NCBI RefSeq assembly: GCF_029360725.1
Contig: NZ_JARKMY010000009.1
Location: 1 to 64,000, forward strand
Origin: Chryseolinea sp. H1M3-3
Lineage (GTDB): Bacteria; Bacteroidota; Bacteroidia; Cytophagales; Cyclobacteriaceae
DNA: 64,000 nucleotides
Direction: 5' to 3'
Shown one piece after another: positions 1-8,909 of the stretch. A model generated the notes under the pieces. It made no database searches and was not told the origin of the DNA. It saw only the letters and a program-made list of their open reading frames with translations. Made by a program: the position numbers and the translations under genes. Position 1 is the first letter of the stretch; each line of letters starts with the position of its first letter.

Positions 1-591
1 AGCAAAAGCAACTTTGGAATAGGTATCGATGAATGTCTGTTGATAAATTCGTCCAACGCCTTTGATGTTACCAACGTAGTAAGTGTCTTGAGCTCCAAGA
101 TAACCCGGATGCTCAGTTTCAATTTCTCCAAAAGCTTCCCGTTTTTCTCTCTTACGCTCCATAGCAATCATCTGCGCTTCTGTAAGGATGAGTCCGTCCT
201 GAGCCACTTTTGCTTCTAGTGCTGCCAAGCGTTTTGGAAATGTTTCCATATCGTGCCGTTGCCAAACACAACGGACTCCACATGGAGAAATGAATACGCC
301 TCGCTTACGAAGTTCATTGGACACACGTACTTGACCCAGTGCGGGTTGTTCAATGGCAATCTGAACAACGGCCTCTTCGACTTCGGGCTCGACTCTATTC
401 TTAGGAATAGCTTTTCTACGACTCACTTCCTTTAGAGCGAGCTCTCCACCGGTATCATAAAGTTCTTTGATTCTGTAAAAACTGTCGCGCGAATAACCCA
501 TCATGCGACATGCTTGGCTGACATTACCTAAATGCTCAGCTAAATTGATAAGACCTAATTTCGTTTTGATTAACTTCGTTTCTGTTCTCAT
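1..591 (-). CDS. IS481/IS3-like transposase, N-terminal part (cut by window edge)
   Basis: An open frame of 197 codons starts at the ATG complementary to 589-591 and runs off the left edge without a stop. The N-terminal ~90 residues look like a helix-turn-helix region ([20 protein letters not shown], then [20 protein letters not shown]). A linker rich in charged residues follows, then the start of an integrase-like DDE fold, including [20 protein letters not shown], where the Asp is probably the first catalytic residue. This layout is typical of IS481/IS3-type transposases of Bacteroidota. The catalytic remainder lies outside the window, so intactness cannot be judged. An inverted repeat lies just upstream of the start. 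Confidence 0.8.
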   Translation of the reverse strand, partial: MRTETKLIKTKLGLINLAEHLGNVSQACRMMGYSRDSFYRIKELYDTGGELALKEVSRRKAIPKNRVEPEVEEAVVQIAIEQPALGQVRVSNELRKRGVFISPCGVRCVWQRHDMETFPKRLAALEAKVAQDGLILTEAQMIAMERKREKREAFGEIETEHPGYLGAQDTYYVGNIKGVGRIYQQTFIDTYSKVAFA

Positions 592-595
592 TTTT

Positions 596-656
596 CTGAC
601 AGTTTAAAGGGTTCAACTTTTGATAGTTTGCACTTCTAAGTTAACCCAACTGTCAG
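596..656. repeat. Inverted repeat just upstream of the transposase start
   Basis: CTGACAGTT (596-604) is matched by its reverse complement AACTGTCAG (648-656). The inner GGGTT and AACCC can extend the pairing imperfectly. It lies immediately upstream of the transposase start codon. It could be part of the IS terminal region or a hairpin in the transposase leader. I could not define the outer end of the element or a target-site duplication, because the other end is outside the window. Confidence 0.45.
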
Positions 657-744
657 ATTAAGTCGAAACTACTTCACATAACTCCTTCATCGCTGCACAT
701 GGCACACTTGCCAATTAACTTTCAACAGCCACCTCGAGCGATCC

Positions 745-795
745 GAACTTCAACACTTCGAACCTCAACACTTCAACACTTCCAACTTCAACGCT
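745..795 (+). repeat. Intergenic CAACACTT/CGAAC repeat tract (family A, copy 1)
   Basis: This is a tract of loosely tandem units CAACACTT and CGAAC(C/T)T, read on the + strand. It lies ~75 bp upstream of the serine hydrolase start. The same units occur at 4273-4307, 7291-7326, 25627-25679 and 54042-54241, always in this orientation. Confidence 0.7.
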
Positions 796-868
796 AAAAA
801 TATTTATACAGCGGATCGGTTTTTAAGCCAACTATTCCTATAATTAGGTTGCTTAAAAATTGATAACC

Positions 869-2146
869 ATGAAACACTTCTCGCTAAGATTCTTCCTTGC
901 CTCGTTTATTCTTTCATTTACATTCCTCGCCGTTATAGCACAGGAGCTTCCTAGCGCTAAGCCGGAAGAGCTTGGGTTCTCCAGTGACCGGCTTGCCAGA
1001 CTGGATGAAAAATTCAATGCGTATGTGACTGAAAATAAATTGGCAGGTAGTGTAATCCTGGTAGCGCGAAAAGGGAAAGTGGGATATTACAAAGCTTTTG
1101 GTTTTCGGGATAAAGAATCCAATGCCAAGATGGAGTTAGGATCGATATTCAGAATAGCTTCTCAGTCGAAAGCCATCGTCAGTGCGGGAATCATGATTCT
1201 ACAGGAAGAAGGTAAGCTTCTTATCCAGGATCCGGTGAGCCGTTTTATTCCCGAGTTTAAAGAAACGACAGTTGCTGTCCGCAAAGAAGGAGGTGGATAT
1301 GACGTGGTAAAAGCCAAACGCGAAATAACCCTTCGTGATCTTTTGACGCATACCGCCGGCGTTGGATATGGTGGTGGAGCAGCTGCGGAAGAGTGGAAAA
1401 AGGCTGACATACAGGGATGGTATTTTGCTCACCGCAATGAGCCCATTGCAGAAACCATTAAGAGAATGGCCGCGCTGCCGATGGAGGCACAACCCGGCGA
1501 ACAATTTGTATACGGTTATGCTACAGACATTCTTGGCGTGGTAATCGAACGTGCTTCAGGGATGCTGTTGGATCAATTCCTTAAAACGCGGATTTTTGAT
1601 CCCCTTGGTATGAATGATACCCAATTCTATCTTCCCAAAGAAAAAGTATCCAGGCTCACCAAAGTTTATACACCGCAAGAGGGTCAACCTTTAAAACCGG
1701 CACCTGAAAAAGGAACCATGGATGCGCAGGGTGAATATGTAAACGGTCCACGCAAGAGCTTTTCCGGAGGAGCAGGACTTCTTTCCACTGCAAAAGATTA
1801 TTACCTCTTCCTTCAGATGATAGCGAATGGTGGGGAACTGAATGGTAAAAGAATCCTTGCCCCTTCAACAGTTCGCTTGATGACGGTAAATCACTTGGAT
1901 AAATTGGTAAATTTTGGTCGAGGCCTTGGATTTGGATTAGGGTTTGAAGTTGTGCAAGATATAGGCCAACGTGGTACTCCAGGTTCTCTAGGCGAATTCA
2001 GATGGGGAGGCGCTTATGGTTCTACTTACTGGGTAGATCCAGCTGAACAAATGGTTGTCGTGTATTTCACACAAGTGCGGCCTAGTTCCATTGTACCGGA
2101 TCAATTGCAGTTGCGCGCTTTGATTTATCAGGCAATCACCGAGTAG
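869..2146 (+). CDS. Secreted serine hydrolase, class C beta-lactamase family
   Basis: The protein is ~425 residues with an N-terminal signal peptide (basic start, hydrophobic stretch, cleavage near VIAQ). It fits the beta-lactamase/penicillin-binding-protein-like family (PF00144). The nucleophile motif S-x-x-K is Ser98-Gln-Ser-Lys101. A YGYATD segment sits where the family has Y-x-N/S, and FRWGGAYGS is near the C-terminal H/K-x-G position. I chose the ATG at 869 over an upstream in-frame TTG at 860 because MKHFSLRF gives a clean signal peptide. These enzymes are usually esterases or D-amino peptidases in the periplasm, and the substrate cannot be told. It stands alone; the next gene is convergent. 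Confidence 0.85.
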   Translation: MKHFSLRFFLASFILSFTFLAVIAQELPSAKPEELGFSSDRLARLDEKFNAYVTENKLAGSVILVARKGKVGYYKAFGFRDKESNAKMELGSIFRIASQSKAIVSAGIMILQEEGKLLIQDPVSRFIPEFKETTVAVRKEGGGYDVVKAKREITLRDLLTHTAGVGYGGGAAAEEWKKADIQGWYFAHRNEPIAETIKRMAALPMEAQPGEQFVYGYATDILGVVIERASGMLLDQFLKTRIFDPLGMNDTQFYLPKEKVSRLTKVYTPQEGQPLKPAPEKGTMDAQGEYVNGPRKSFSGGAGLLSTAKDYYLFLQMIANGGELNGKRILAPSTVRLMTVNHLDKLVNFGRGLGFGLGFEVVQDIGQRGTPGSLGEFRWGGAYGSTYWVDPAEQMVVVYFTQVRPSSIVPDQLQLRALIYQAITE

Positions 2147-2169
2147 AAAAAATATTGGTGAATGAAGCC

Positions 2170-2880
2170 CTAAAAAATATTCTTCGCTAATATCTTCATA
2201 ACATCATTTTTGTAGTTCCGCCCAATAGGAATACTATGTTTTCCGATCTCTACATCGGTGGCTGAATACGCATCGATTTTTTCAAGGTTTACAATAAAGG
2301 AACGGTGGATGCGCAGAAACTGTTCGCGCGGCAAACTTTCTTCGAGGTAGCTTATCTTTTGTTGCGTTACAATCTCTTTGTCAGGCGTTTTGACTTTCAC
2401 ATAATCTTTGATGCTTTCGATGAACAGCACGTCTGCCATTTTCGTTTTGATCATTTTTTTGTCCACTTTGAAGTAGACATAGTTGTCGGGTGCGACCTCT
2501 TTTGCGGCTGGCGTTGCCTGACTGGCAGGCTGGTGTAATACCTTAGCAACCGCTTTTAAGAAACGCTCGAACGGAATTGGCTTCAAGAGGTAGTCAACAA
2601 TTTCCAGTTCAAAACCTTGTACCGCATAATCTCTGAATGCGGTGGTGAAAATAACTTTTGGCGGCTGTTGTAGTGTTTTTAGAAAATCGATGCCTGAGAG
2701 CTTTGGCATCTGAATATCCAAAAAAATTAAATCGACAGAATGCTGTTGTAAAAAAGTAAACGCGGCAACGGCATTTCGAAAAGTACCAACAAGTTGTAAC
2801 TGCTCAACTTTTTTAACATAAGATTCCAGAATCTCTATAGCCAAAGGTTCATCATCTACGATGATACATCTTACACCCAT
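2170..2880 (-). CDS. LytTR-family response regulator
   Basis: This is a 236-residue response regulator. The receiver domain covers residues ~1-120, with acidic pocket Asp9/Asp10 and phospho-acceptor Asp55 in LIFLDIQMPK. A LytTR DNA-binding domain covers ~135-236 and includes the typical FLRIHRSFIVNL segment. I start it at MGVRCIIVDDEP, because the longer frame (to 2943) would overlap the kinase gene by ~50 bp and add a non-homologous tail. It lies 13 bp downstream of the kinase stop, so the two are almost certainly one operon. The target genes are unknown. Confidence 0.9.
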   Translation of the reverse strand: MGVRCIIVDDEPLAIEILESYVKKVEQLQLVGTFRNAVAAFTFLQQHSVDLIFLDIQMPKLSGIDFLKTLQQPPKVIFTTAFRDYAVQGFELEIVDYLLKPIPFERFLKAVAKVLHQPASQATPAAKEVAPDNYVYFKVDKKMIKTKMADVLFIESIKDYVKVKTPDKEIVTQQKISYLEESLPREQFLRIHRSFIVNLEKIDAYSATDVEIGKHSIPIGRNYKNDVMKILAKNIF

Positions 2881-2893
2881 ACGTCTATTAATT

Positions 2894-3937
2894 TTATTGT
2901 AGATTTTGTATTGTAAGAATGACCAGAAAAGTTTCCTCACCATTCATGATTTTTAATTCGTGTTGATCAGGATATATCAGGTCAAGCCGTCGTTTTACAT
3001 TCTGAATACCAATGCCTTCTTTTCTGCTGATACCGTTTTCAGTTGCCTTATTGTTTTCTACTTTAGTGATCGTTGCATGAGGCTGCACATCAATACTCAC
3101 TTTTACCCATGATTGTTGTAGATCTTCACTTGCACCATGCTTGAAGCAATTTTCAACAAAAGGTAATAACACCAACGGGGCAATTTTTCTATCTTTTACA
3201 TCTCCTGTAACGCGGATATCAATATCGAGTTTATCACCATATCGAAGTTTCTCAATATCCGCGTAATTGCGAATGAATTTTATTTCTTTTTCCAGGGGAA
3301 CCTCGTCGCTGTTGCATTCATATAACATGTAGTTGATAAGCTCGGATAATTTAAGAACCATCTCCGGTGCAAGCGGCGACTTCTTTAAAGTTAATGCATA
3401 CAGATTGTTTAAAGTGTTGAAAAGAAAATGGGGGTGGATCTGTGTCTTTAAAAATTTCAGTTCCGCCTCCAGCTTTTCGCGTGTTAAAACCTGCTGTGCC
3501 TGTTGATTGGCGTACCAGAATTTTAGCAGCTTGATGGCAACCGCCACAAAGGTAACGGGATATATCGCTACAAACATTTTTACAATCTTAGGAAAGTAAA
3601 AGAAGGGATCGGCTATCGCAATTGGATAATAAATAGGATAATCGAACGTCATTGCGACATACCGCTGAAAAATTCCAATAACAAAGGATGAAACAATAAG
3701 CCACGTGACGAAACCTCCGTATTTACCCGTTAATAAAAATTTAGGAAGTAAAAAATACAAGACGAAATAGGTGAACAACATCTTTCCGGGGAGATAGATG
3801 AGTTCTTCGAAAAAATATTGCTGATACTTATCTTCGAACGAACCGTACAACCAGGCATAAAAAACGACATGCGCAACCCAGAACAATATATGCTGCAGGA
3901 TTCGATTTCGAAAAAGCCAGTCTAATTTCCGTTTCAA
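2894..3937 (-). CDS. LytS-like sensor histidine kinase (His_kinase family)
   Basis: The protein is 347 residues. The first ~140 residues hold about four hydrophobic segments (residues ~13-32, 50-70, 75-92, 118-138). A short coiled coil and the His_kinase (PF06580) box KTQIHPHFLFNTLNNLYAL follow, with phosphorylated His likely His168. The ATPase part shows LLPFVENCFKHG (N box) and GIGIQNVKRRLD (G box). No extracytoplasmic sensor domain is visible, so sensing is probably through the membrane segments. It forms a two-component pair with the LytTR regulator directly downstream. Confidence 0.9.
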   Translation of the reverse strand: MKRKLDWLFRNRILQHILFWVAHVVFYAWLYGSFEDKYQQYFFEELIYLPGKMLFTYFVLYFLLPKFLLTGKYGGFVTWLIVSSFVIGIFQRYVAMTFDYPIYYPIAIADPFFYFPKIVKMFVAIYPVTFVAVAIKLLKFWYANQQAQQVLTREKLEAELKFLKTQIHPHFLFNTLNNLYALTLKKSPLAPEMVLKLSELINYMLYECNSDEVPLEKEIKFIRNYADIEKLRYGDKLDIDIRVTGDVKDRKIAPLVLLPFVENCFKHGASEDLQQSWVKVSIDVQPHATITKVENNKATENGISRKEGIGIQNVKRRLDLIYPDQHELKIMNGEETFLVILTIQNLQ

Positions 3938-4160
3938 GTGTAAACGAGTTAACCAACCTCAAATAACGCGAAGTTTTCGGAAGCGGAATAATTCTTCGCC
4001 TGAAGGGTTTGTTTCACTTGTCTAAATTCCTGTTCACACCCCCCAACAACATTTGTCGTTTGGTAAAGGCTGACTGGAAGGTATATGCCATCATCAGGAC
4101 AGAACGATTTCTTTTCGCCTGTTCCCATCGTATCTTTTCTTGACATTTAAAGGGACGATT

Positions 4161-4310
4161 ATGCGAAGGATATTTTTCATTGTCATAGGTATTATCACGG
4201 CCTGCTTCGCGATTTACTTTTTTTCGTGCGCACCGGCCCAGGCTCTAAAATTCAAAATTGCCGACTCGAGGTCTTCAACCTTTGGAACTTCAACACCTCA
4301 ACACTTCTAA
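4161..4310 (+). CDS. Possible small membrane/lipoprotein ORF ending in a repeat tract
   Basis: This 49-codon frame starts ATGCGAAGGATA. It encodes a basic start, a long hydrophobic stretch (IFFIVIGIITACFAIYFF) and a lipobox-like FSC at residues 21-23. Its last ~15 codons are read straight through the CAACACTT repeat tract, so that part is unlikely to be native sequence. It may be the 5' remnant of a lipoprotein gene whose 3' part was lost where the repeat now sits, or a chance ORF. It is divergent from the kinase gene. Confidence 0.3.
   Translation: MRRIFFIVIGIITACFAIYFFSCAPAQALKFKIADSRSSTFGTSTPQHF
4273..4307 (+). repeat. Intergenic CAACACTT repeat tract (family A, copy 2)
   Basis: The tract reads CTTCAACC...GGAACTTCAACACC.. 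on the + strand and abuts the 3' end of the minus-strand ggt gene. It belongs to the same family as 745-795. This copy does not precede a + gene of normal size, unlike most others. Confidence 0.65.
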
Positions 4311-5995
4311 AATCCCTCCGCGGTATCATCACCTCGCGGGTCAGCGCCGCCTTCCAATTTTCCATTGGGTTGTACCAGTATCGCATCGACACGACCTATA
4401 CCATCGGTGCGTAAATGAATGGCATGACCTAACCTGGATAACGAAACGCTGTCGTCTGCCAACAGTGCGCCAGTCTCTGCAAAAATAGAATCTGGTAACC
4501 ATTGGCTGTGGATACGTTTTGCCGCTACAGCCTCCTGCATAGTCATTTTGTGTTCAATGACATTAAGTATTGTCTGAAAGACGGAAGTAATAATGGTGGT
4601 ACCGCCCGGTGTTCCTACAACCATAAATAATTTGCCGTTCTTCTCCAGGATGGTAGGCGTCATGGAACTGAGCATTCTTTTGCCAGGTTCGATTTTATTC
4701 GCTTCACCACCGATAGCGCCATACATGTTCGGAACTCCGGGTTTTACACTGAAGTCATCCATCTCGTCATTTAGAAAAAAACCGGAACCCGCTACGATTA
4801 CCCGGGAACCGTAGCTATCATTCAACGTTGTTGTTACTGCTACGGCATTACCTTTCGAATCGACAACTGATAAGTGCGTAGTTTGTTTTGATTCGTGATC
4901 TGCAATAGAACCTTCTTTAATTTCGTGACTCGGCGTTGCACGCTCAGGGTTAAAGTTTTTCATGCGCTCTGCGATGTACATCGGGGAGAGTAGCTCTTCA
5001 GCGGGTACGTCAAAAAAGTCAGGATCGCCCAGGTACACCGAGCGGTCAGCATAAGCGCGCCGTTCTGCCTCGGTCATTAAATGTACGGTTGGTGCCGAAT
5101 TGTGTCCCCACTTAGCAATCGGATAAGGTTCGACAGATTTCAGCAACTGGGCCAGGGCTATGCCTCCGCTGGAAGGTGGACCCATAGATATAACGTTGTA
5201 TTCTTTATACTTGAATCTCAAAGGTTCACGCCAGGTAGCTTTGTATGTTTTTAAATCCTGATGGGTGATTAGACCATTGCCGCGTTGCATCTCAGCGACC
5301 AGGTCGTCCGCAGTTTTCCCTTCATAAAATCCAGCGGCCCCGTTGTCCCGGATACGTTCGAGCGTATGGCCAAGGTCGGTGTAGAAGATGCTGTCGCCGC
5401 CTTTCCATTCTTTTATGAGAAACGTAGGCTCGATAGAATTAAACTCCTTTAGATCCTCTTGAAGATTGTTCAGACTTTTCGCTTCCCGTTCGGTCAGCAC
5501 GAAACCTTTAAGTGCAATGTCGATGGCAGGTTGCACAAGATCTTTCCACGGTAGAGACCCGTATTTTACATGAGCTTCTGCCAGACCAGCAACTGTACCA
5601 GGCACGCCGCTGGCCAAATGGCCTCGCGCACTCAGATCTTCCAGCACTTCCCCCGCGCTATCGAGATACATGATGGCTGACGCTGCAGCCGGAGCTTTTT
5701 CACGATAATCTAACGTAGTGGCTGTACCATCTTTTTGGCGCAACACCATAAATCCGCCGCCGCCAATATTGCCTGCCGAAGGATAGACGACTGCCAGCGC
5801 AAATTGGGTAGCAATGGCTGCGTCGACTGCATTACCGCCCTTTCGAAGTATTGTTGCTCCGACGTGAGAAGCAAGTGGGTGCGCTGAAACTACCATCGCT
5901 GAATCTGCCAGTATGCCCACAGTATTTGTTCGACTTGTCTGTTGACTGCATCCGGCAACTATCAGGAATGAAAGAAAAATGTATAGCTTCATCAC
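4307..5995 (-). CDS. ggt: Gamma-glutamyltransferase
   Basis: This is a 562-residue N-terminal-nucleophile hydrolase that cleaves or transfers the gamma-glutamyl group of glutathione and related peptides in the periplasm or envelope. A lipoprotein-type signal ends at VAGC (Cys16). The autoprocessing and catalytic motif QTTHLSVVD places the nucleophile at Thr372, which would start the small subunit. Other family landmarks are GGNAVDAAIA near residue 53, MGPPSSGGIAL near 271, and SSMTPTI and VGTPGG in the small subunit. Length is normal for the family. It is a single gene with a divergent TetR gene upstream at 6051. Confidence 0.95.
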   Translation of the reverse strand: MMKLYIFLSFLIVAGCSQQTSRTNTVGILADSAMVVSAHPLASHVGATILRKGGNAVDAAIATQFALAVVYPSAGNIGGGGFMVLRQKDGTATTLDYREKAPAAASAIMYLDSAGEVLEDLSARGHLASGVPGTVAGLAEAHVKYGSLPWKDLVQPAIDIALKGFVLTEREAKSLNNLQEDLKEFNSIEPTFLIKEWKGGDSIFYTDLGHTLERIRDNGAAGFYEGKTADDLVAEMQRGNGLITHQDLKTYKATWREPLRFKYKEYNVISMGPPSSGGIALAQLLKSVEPYPIAKWGHNSAPTVHLMTEAERRAYADRSVYLGDPDFFDVPAEELLSPMYIAERMKNFNPERATPSHEIKEGSIADHESKQTTHLSVVDSKGNAVAVTTTLNDSYGSRVIVAGSGFFLNDEMDDFSVKPGVPNMYGAIGGEANKIEPGKRMLSSMTPTILEKNGKLFMVVGTPGGTTIITSVFQTILNVIEHKMTMQEAVAAKRIHSQWLPDSIFAETGALLADDSVSLSRLGHAIHLRTDGIGRVDAILVQPNGKLEGGADPRGDDTAEGF

Positions 5996-6050
5996 GTGGA
6001 TTCTTTAAATTGTTTATAAAAGTATTAATTCCGGTAAACTTTGATGATAG

Positions 6051-6680
6051 ATGAATCTTAGAAAAGAAAAGGCGGCACGAATAAAAGTGCAGGTTCTGGA
6101 GCATACCCTTAAATTAATTGGAAAGAAATCGTTTGAGGACTTATACATCGATGCGTTGTGTGATAAAGTTAAAATTTCAAAAGTGACATTGTTCAAATAC
6201 TTTCCTCAGAAAGAAGATATTTTACTTTATTATTTCCGCATCTGGTGCCTGTATCGTTCGGTGGAATTGGCGACCAAACCGAAAGAAGGTTTACAAGGAA
6301 TCTATTATGTATTTGATAAAATGGCCGAAGCATACGAAAACTATCCTGGACTGATGCTAAGCTTGCTGGGCTACCTCTCTAACTATAAGCGATCACCCAA
6401 ACCGTTTCCGGTAAAGGCTGAAGAAAAGAAGTTACTCTTTCCTCATGTGCCTTCCGTAACCACCATTGAAATTCTCTCCCTCGAACAAATGCTTGAAAAG
6501 TTTATTCTCGAAGCCATATTCAGAAAAGAAATCACAAAAACGACAAGCACGCAAGACATAGCAAATCTTTTTACAACGGTGTTCATGGGCGGCATTGTTA
6601 CGGCAAGATTGCGTCAGTTAAGTCCGGTTAAAATGTTTTTTAGAAAAAATGTTGATGGGGTGATGAGGGGGTTGGTTTAG
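6051..6680 (+). CDS. TetR/AcrR-family transcriptional regulator
   Basis: The protein is 209 residues. The N-terminal helix-turn-helix is of TetR type: residues ~10-55 with IDALCDKVKISKVTLFKYFP, where the typical KxTLFxYFxxKEDIL ending is clear. The ligand-binding C-terminal part is not recognisable by eye. It is divergent from ggt, with only ~55 bp between the start codons. Control of ggt or of itself is therefore possible, but no operator palindrome is obvious. Confidence 0.85.
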   Translation: MNLRKEKAARIKVQVLEHTLKLIGKKSFEDLYIDALCDKVKISKVTLFKYFPQKEDILLYYFRIWCLYRSVELATKPKEGLQGIYYVFDKMAEAYENYPGLMLSLLGYLSNYKRSPKPFPVKAEEKKLLFPHVPSVTTIEILSLEQMLEKFILEAIFRKEITKTTSTQDIANLFTTVFMGGIVTARLRQLSPVKMFFRKNVDGVMRGLV

Positions 6681-6683
6681 GGT

Positions 6684-6752
6684 GGTAATCGGGTAATCAG
6701 GTAATCGGGTAATCAGGTGATCGGTAGTCAGGTGGTTGGTGATCGGGTGGTT
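6684..6752 (+). repeat. GGTAATC(G/A)GG tandem-like tract (family B, copy 1)
   Basis: Repeated units GGTAATCGGGTAATCAG with variants GGTGATCGG begin three bases after the TetR stop and read in the sense direction of that gene. The inverted counterpart lies at 6878-6956, so transcripts crossing both could fold into a long imperfect stem. The same family follows accA at 25511. Confidence 0.75.
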
Positions 6753-6877
6753 AAAGGTATAAAATCAATGGAATCCAACCGAATAAGCCATTCCCTCCGG
6801 TAATACCCTTCCTGGTGCAAATATTACGAAGCCCCCACCGATTACAAACTGTGGTCGGATTTTCACTAGAATACCAT

Positions 6878-6956
6878 GATTACCGATTACCTGTTCACCC
6901 GATTACCGAATACCTTCCTACCTGATTACCTTTTCACCAATTACCTGATCACCACT
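6878..6956 (-). repeat. GGTAATC tract, inverted orientation (family B, copy 2)
   Basis: The tract reads GATTACC / CTGATTACC on the + strand, that is GGTAATC on the minus strand. It lies ~50 bp beyond the 3' end of the minus-strand small lipoprotein gene (7004-7174), so it again follows a gene in sense orientation. The 125 bp between the two tracts (6753-6877) holds no gene that I can support. Confidence 0.75.
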
Positions 6957-7003
6957 CCCCACAGGTTTACCTTTCGCTCAAAAACGATATTCACGCAGGA
7001 AAA

Positions 7004-7174
7004 TCAGCTCTGGACGCGAAGGGATTTTGTTCGTTTGGTTCGTTTGTCTTTTTTGCGATCGTACCAGCGGTGATGGTATTTGGGTTTGACCACCGTAGAT
7101 GTTGAGCCGGTTCGTTTGCTGCAGGAGGGCAGGAGGAAAAGTGACAGGAAAACGTATAAAAGGATTCTTTTCAT
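7004..7174 (-). CDS. Small basic lipoprotein (56 aa), hypothetical
   Basis: This 56-codon frame (MKRILLYVFLSLFLLPSCSK...) has a clear lipoprotein signal with lipobox LLPSC, Cys18. The mature part is short and very basic, with YHHRWYDRKKDKRTKRTKSL and a stop soon after. Small basic lipoproteins of this look are common in Bacteroidota, but I know of no function. The minus-strand frame overlaps a longer alternative frame without sensible features. It is convergent with the TetR gene; the repeat tract at 6878 lies beyond its 3' end. Confidence 0.65.
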   Translation of the reverse strand: MKRILLYVFLSLFLLPSCSKRTGSTSTVVKPKYHHRWYDRKKDKRTKRTKSLRVQS

Positions 7175-7290
7175 GTATTGGAAACCCTAAAAATAGCATT
7201 TTTGGGCATTGGGGCGCTAACTTCTTTTAAAGAAACGATTCATTAATTTTTACCGTATAACTACCTTTAAAATAATCTTCATAATAGTAA

Positions 7291-7326
7291 CTTCAATAAA
7301 TCGAACGCCAACACTTCAACACTACC
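7291..7326 (+). repeat. CAACACTT repeat tract (family A, copy 3)
   Basis: The tract (CTTCAATAAATCGAACGCC, then AACACTTCAACACTACC) ends exactly at the ATG of the first caspase gene, so it would form the 5' leader or overlap the promoter. Orientation is the same as in the other copies. Confidence 0.65.
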
Positions 7327-8751
7327 ATGAAACCTGCACTTTTTAGTCTTTTTGTTTTAGTGATGATAACAACCTTGGGTATTGCCCAGGATTTTCAGGA
7401 ATTTGATCAAGGTGTTGCAAAATTCAGGGCGAAGGATTATGAGGCTGTGATTGAATCGTTTTCACAGATACTATCAAATCCATCGCACAACAAAAAGCTG
7501 GATGAGGATTTATACTTTTATCGCGGCCAATCTTACTATCACAAGGATGAGTACCAAAAATCATTGGATGACCTGGAGCAAAGCATCCTTTTGAAACACT
7601 ACAATCTGGGCGTTATCCATTGGTATAAGGCGCGTTGTTACGACGGCCTCGGTAAAAAAAGCGAGGCAGAATCGAATTATAAGCAGGCGCTTTCTTACGC
7701 TGAAAAAAATAAAAAAGTCAGGGCACAGATTCTGGCTGATCGTGCAAACTTTCATGCTAAACATGGTGACAAGCAGGCCGCCGATGAGGACTTGGCCTTA
7801 GCAAAAAGCCTGGACCCATCGAACAAAGAGATCGCCGGCACAACGGTCAATGCGTCTAAGGTGAAGCCTACTGCAAACGTCCCTTCACGAAACACGGGTG
7901 AAGAGAAGAAAAACACGCAGGTGATTGTCAAGAACAATTCCAGCCAGACTAAGAAACAAGAAACGCCCGCAGCAAGCGCCCCTCAAAATCAGTCTACCGC
8001 GGTACAACAAGTTAATACAGGCTTGGTGCCCGCGCTAGCGACGGCTTATAAGGATGAGAAAAGGTATGCGCTGGTGATCGGCAATAGCAACTACAATAAA
8101 GATATTGGCATACTGAAGAATCCGGTGAACGATGCGACAGATGTAGCAACAGAGTTACGGAAATCCGATTTCGAAGTTCAACTGGTCACTAATTGTACGT
8201 ATGTACAGTTGCGCGAAGCCATGCGGAAGTTTCATGAGAAATTAACGAATGGCCCAAAAGATCAGACAGTTGGATTGTTCTACTATGCCGGCCATGGTGT
8301 TGCATACCAGGATGAAAATTACCTGGTTCCCATAGATGCGGATGTGAAATTTGAAGATGATATCCTGCGGATGTGTTTTCCGGTGCAGCGCATGGTATTG
8401 GCAAACATGGAGCGGTCTAACACACGGATGAATATCGTCATTCTCGACGCCTGTCGAAATAATCCATTCCCCGCGACGACGCGGTCAGTGTCATCAGGTT
8501 TAGGCGAAATGAAACGCGCGCGCGGATCTTTCATAGCGTATGCCACGTCGCCGGGATCGGTTGCTTCCGATGGTTCGGGTAGAAACGGGCTTTATACCCA
8601 GGAACTTTTAAAGGCCCTACGAAAACCAAATCTCACCATTGAGCAGGTTTTTAAAGATGTTCGGATGAATGTACTCCGCCTTTCCGGTGATAAGCAGTAC
8701 ACGTGGGACAGCTCAAATATTATTGGGGAATTCTATTTTAAACTCCAGTAG
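7327..8751 (+). CDS. Secreted TPR-caspase (peptidase C14-like) protein
   Basis: The protein is 474 residues. A signal peptide ends near LGIAQ. Tetratricopeptide-like repeats span ~25-165, followed by a Lys/Thr/Gln-rich linker of ~70 residues (175-245) and a caspase-fold domain (~250-474). The catalytic dyad is visible: His323 in YYAGHG and Cys376 in LDACRNNPF. The domain opens with ALVIGNSNY and PVNDA, as in bacterial metacaspase-like proteins. The signal peptide predicts action outside the cytoplasm, which differs from the cytoplasmic caspases of defence systems. A paralogue lies at 9844. Substrate unknown. Confidence 0.88.
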   Translation: MKPALFSLFVLVMITTLGIAQDFQEFDQGVAKFRAKDYEAVIESFSQILSNPSHNKKLDEDLYFYRGQSYYHKDEYQKSLDDLEQSILLKHYNLGVIHWYKARCYDGLGKKSEAESNYKQALSYAEKNKKVRAQILADRANFHAKHGDKQAADEDLALAKSLDPSNKEIAGTTVNASKVKPTANVPSRNTGEEKKNTQVIVKNNSSQTKKQETPAASAPQNQSTAVQQVNTGLVPALATAYKDEKRYALVIGNSNYNKDIGILKNPVNDATDVATELRKSDFEVQLVTNCTYVQLREAMRKFHEKLTNGPKDQTVGLFYYAGHGVAYQDENYLVPIDADVKFEDDILRMCFPVQRMVLANMERSNTRMNIVILDACRNNPFPATTRSVSSGLGEMKRARGSFIAYATSPGSVASDGSGRNGLYTQELLKALRKPNLTIEQVFKDVRMNVLRLSGDKQYTWDSSNIIGEFYFKLQ

Positions 8752-8909
8752 TAAAAATTCTAATTCAAAAATTCCAAAAGCGATTGTACCTTACGTGCCG
8801 GATTTACGTATCATGGTGTCATGCAGGAATCATTGCAAGAATTCGTGACCGTTTCCCATCTTTTTTAAATTCCATATCAACACAAATTGAATGAACTAAA
8901 CTTATACGA

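Noticed and set aside
253-435. Plus-strand frame inside the transposase
   Set aside because: It is antisense to the clear minus-strand transposase frame.
3949-4146. Minus-strand 65-aa frame upstream of the sensor kinase
   Set aside because: No signal, motif or natural composition; it fills the leader of the kinase gene and is better explained as chance.
6684-6956. GGTAATC tracts as a possible CRISPR array
   Set aside because: Units are too short and there are no regular spacers or cas genes.
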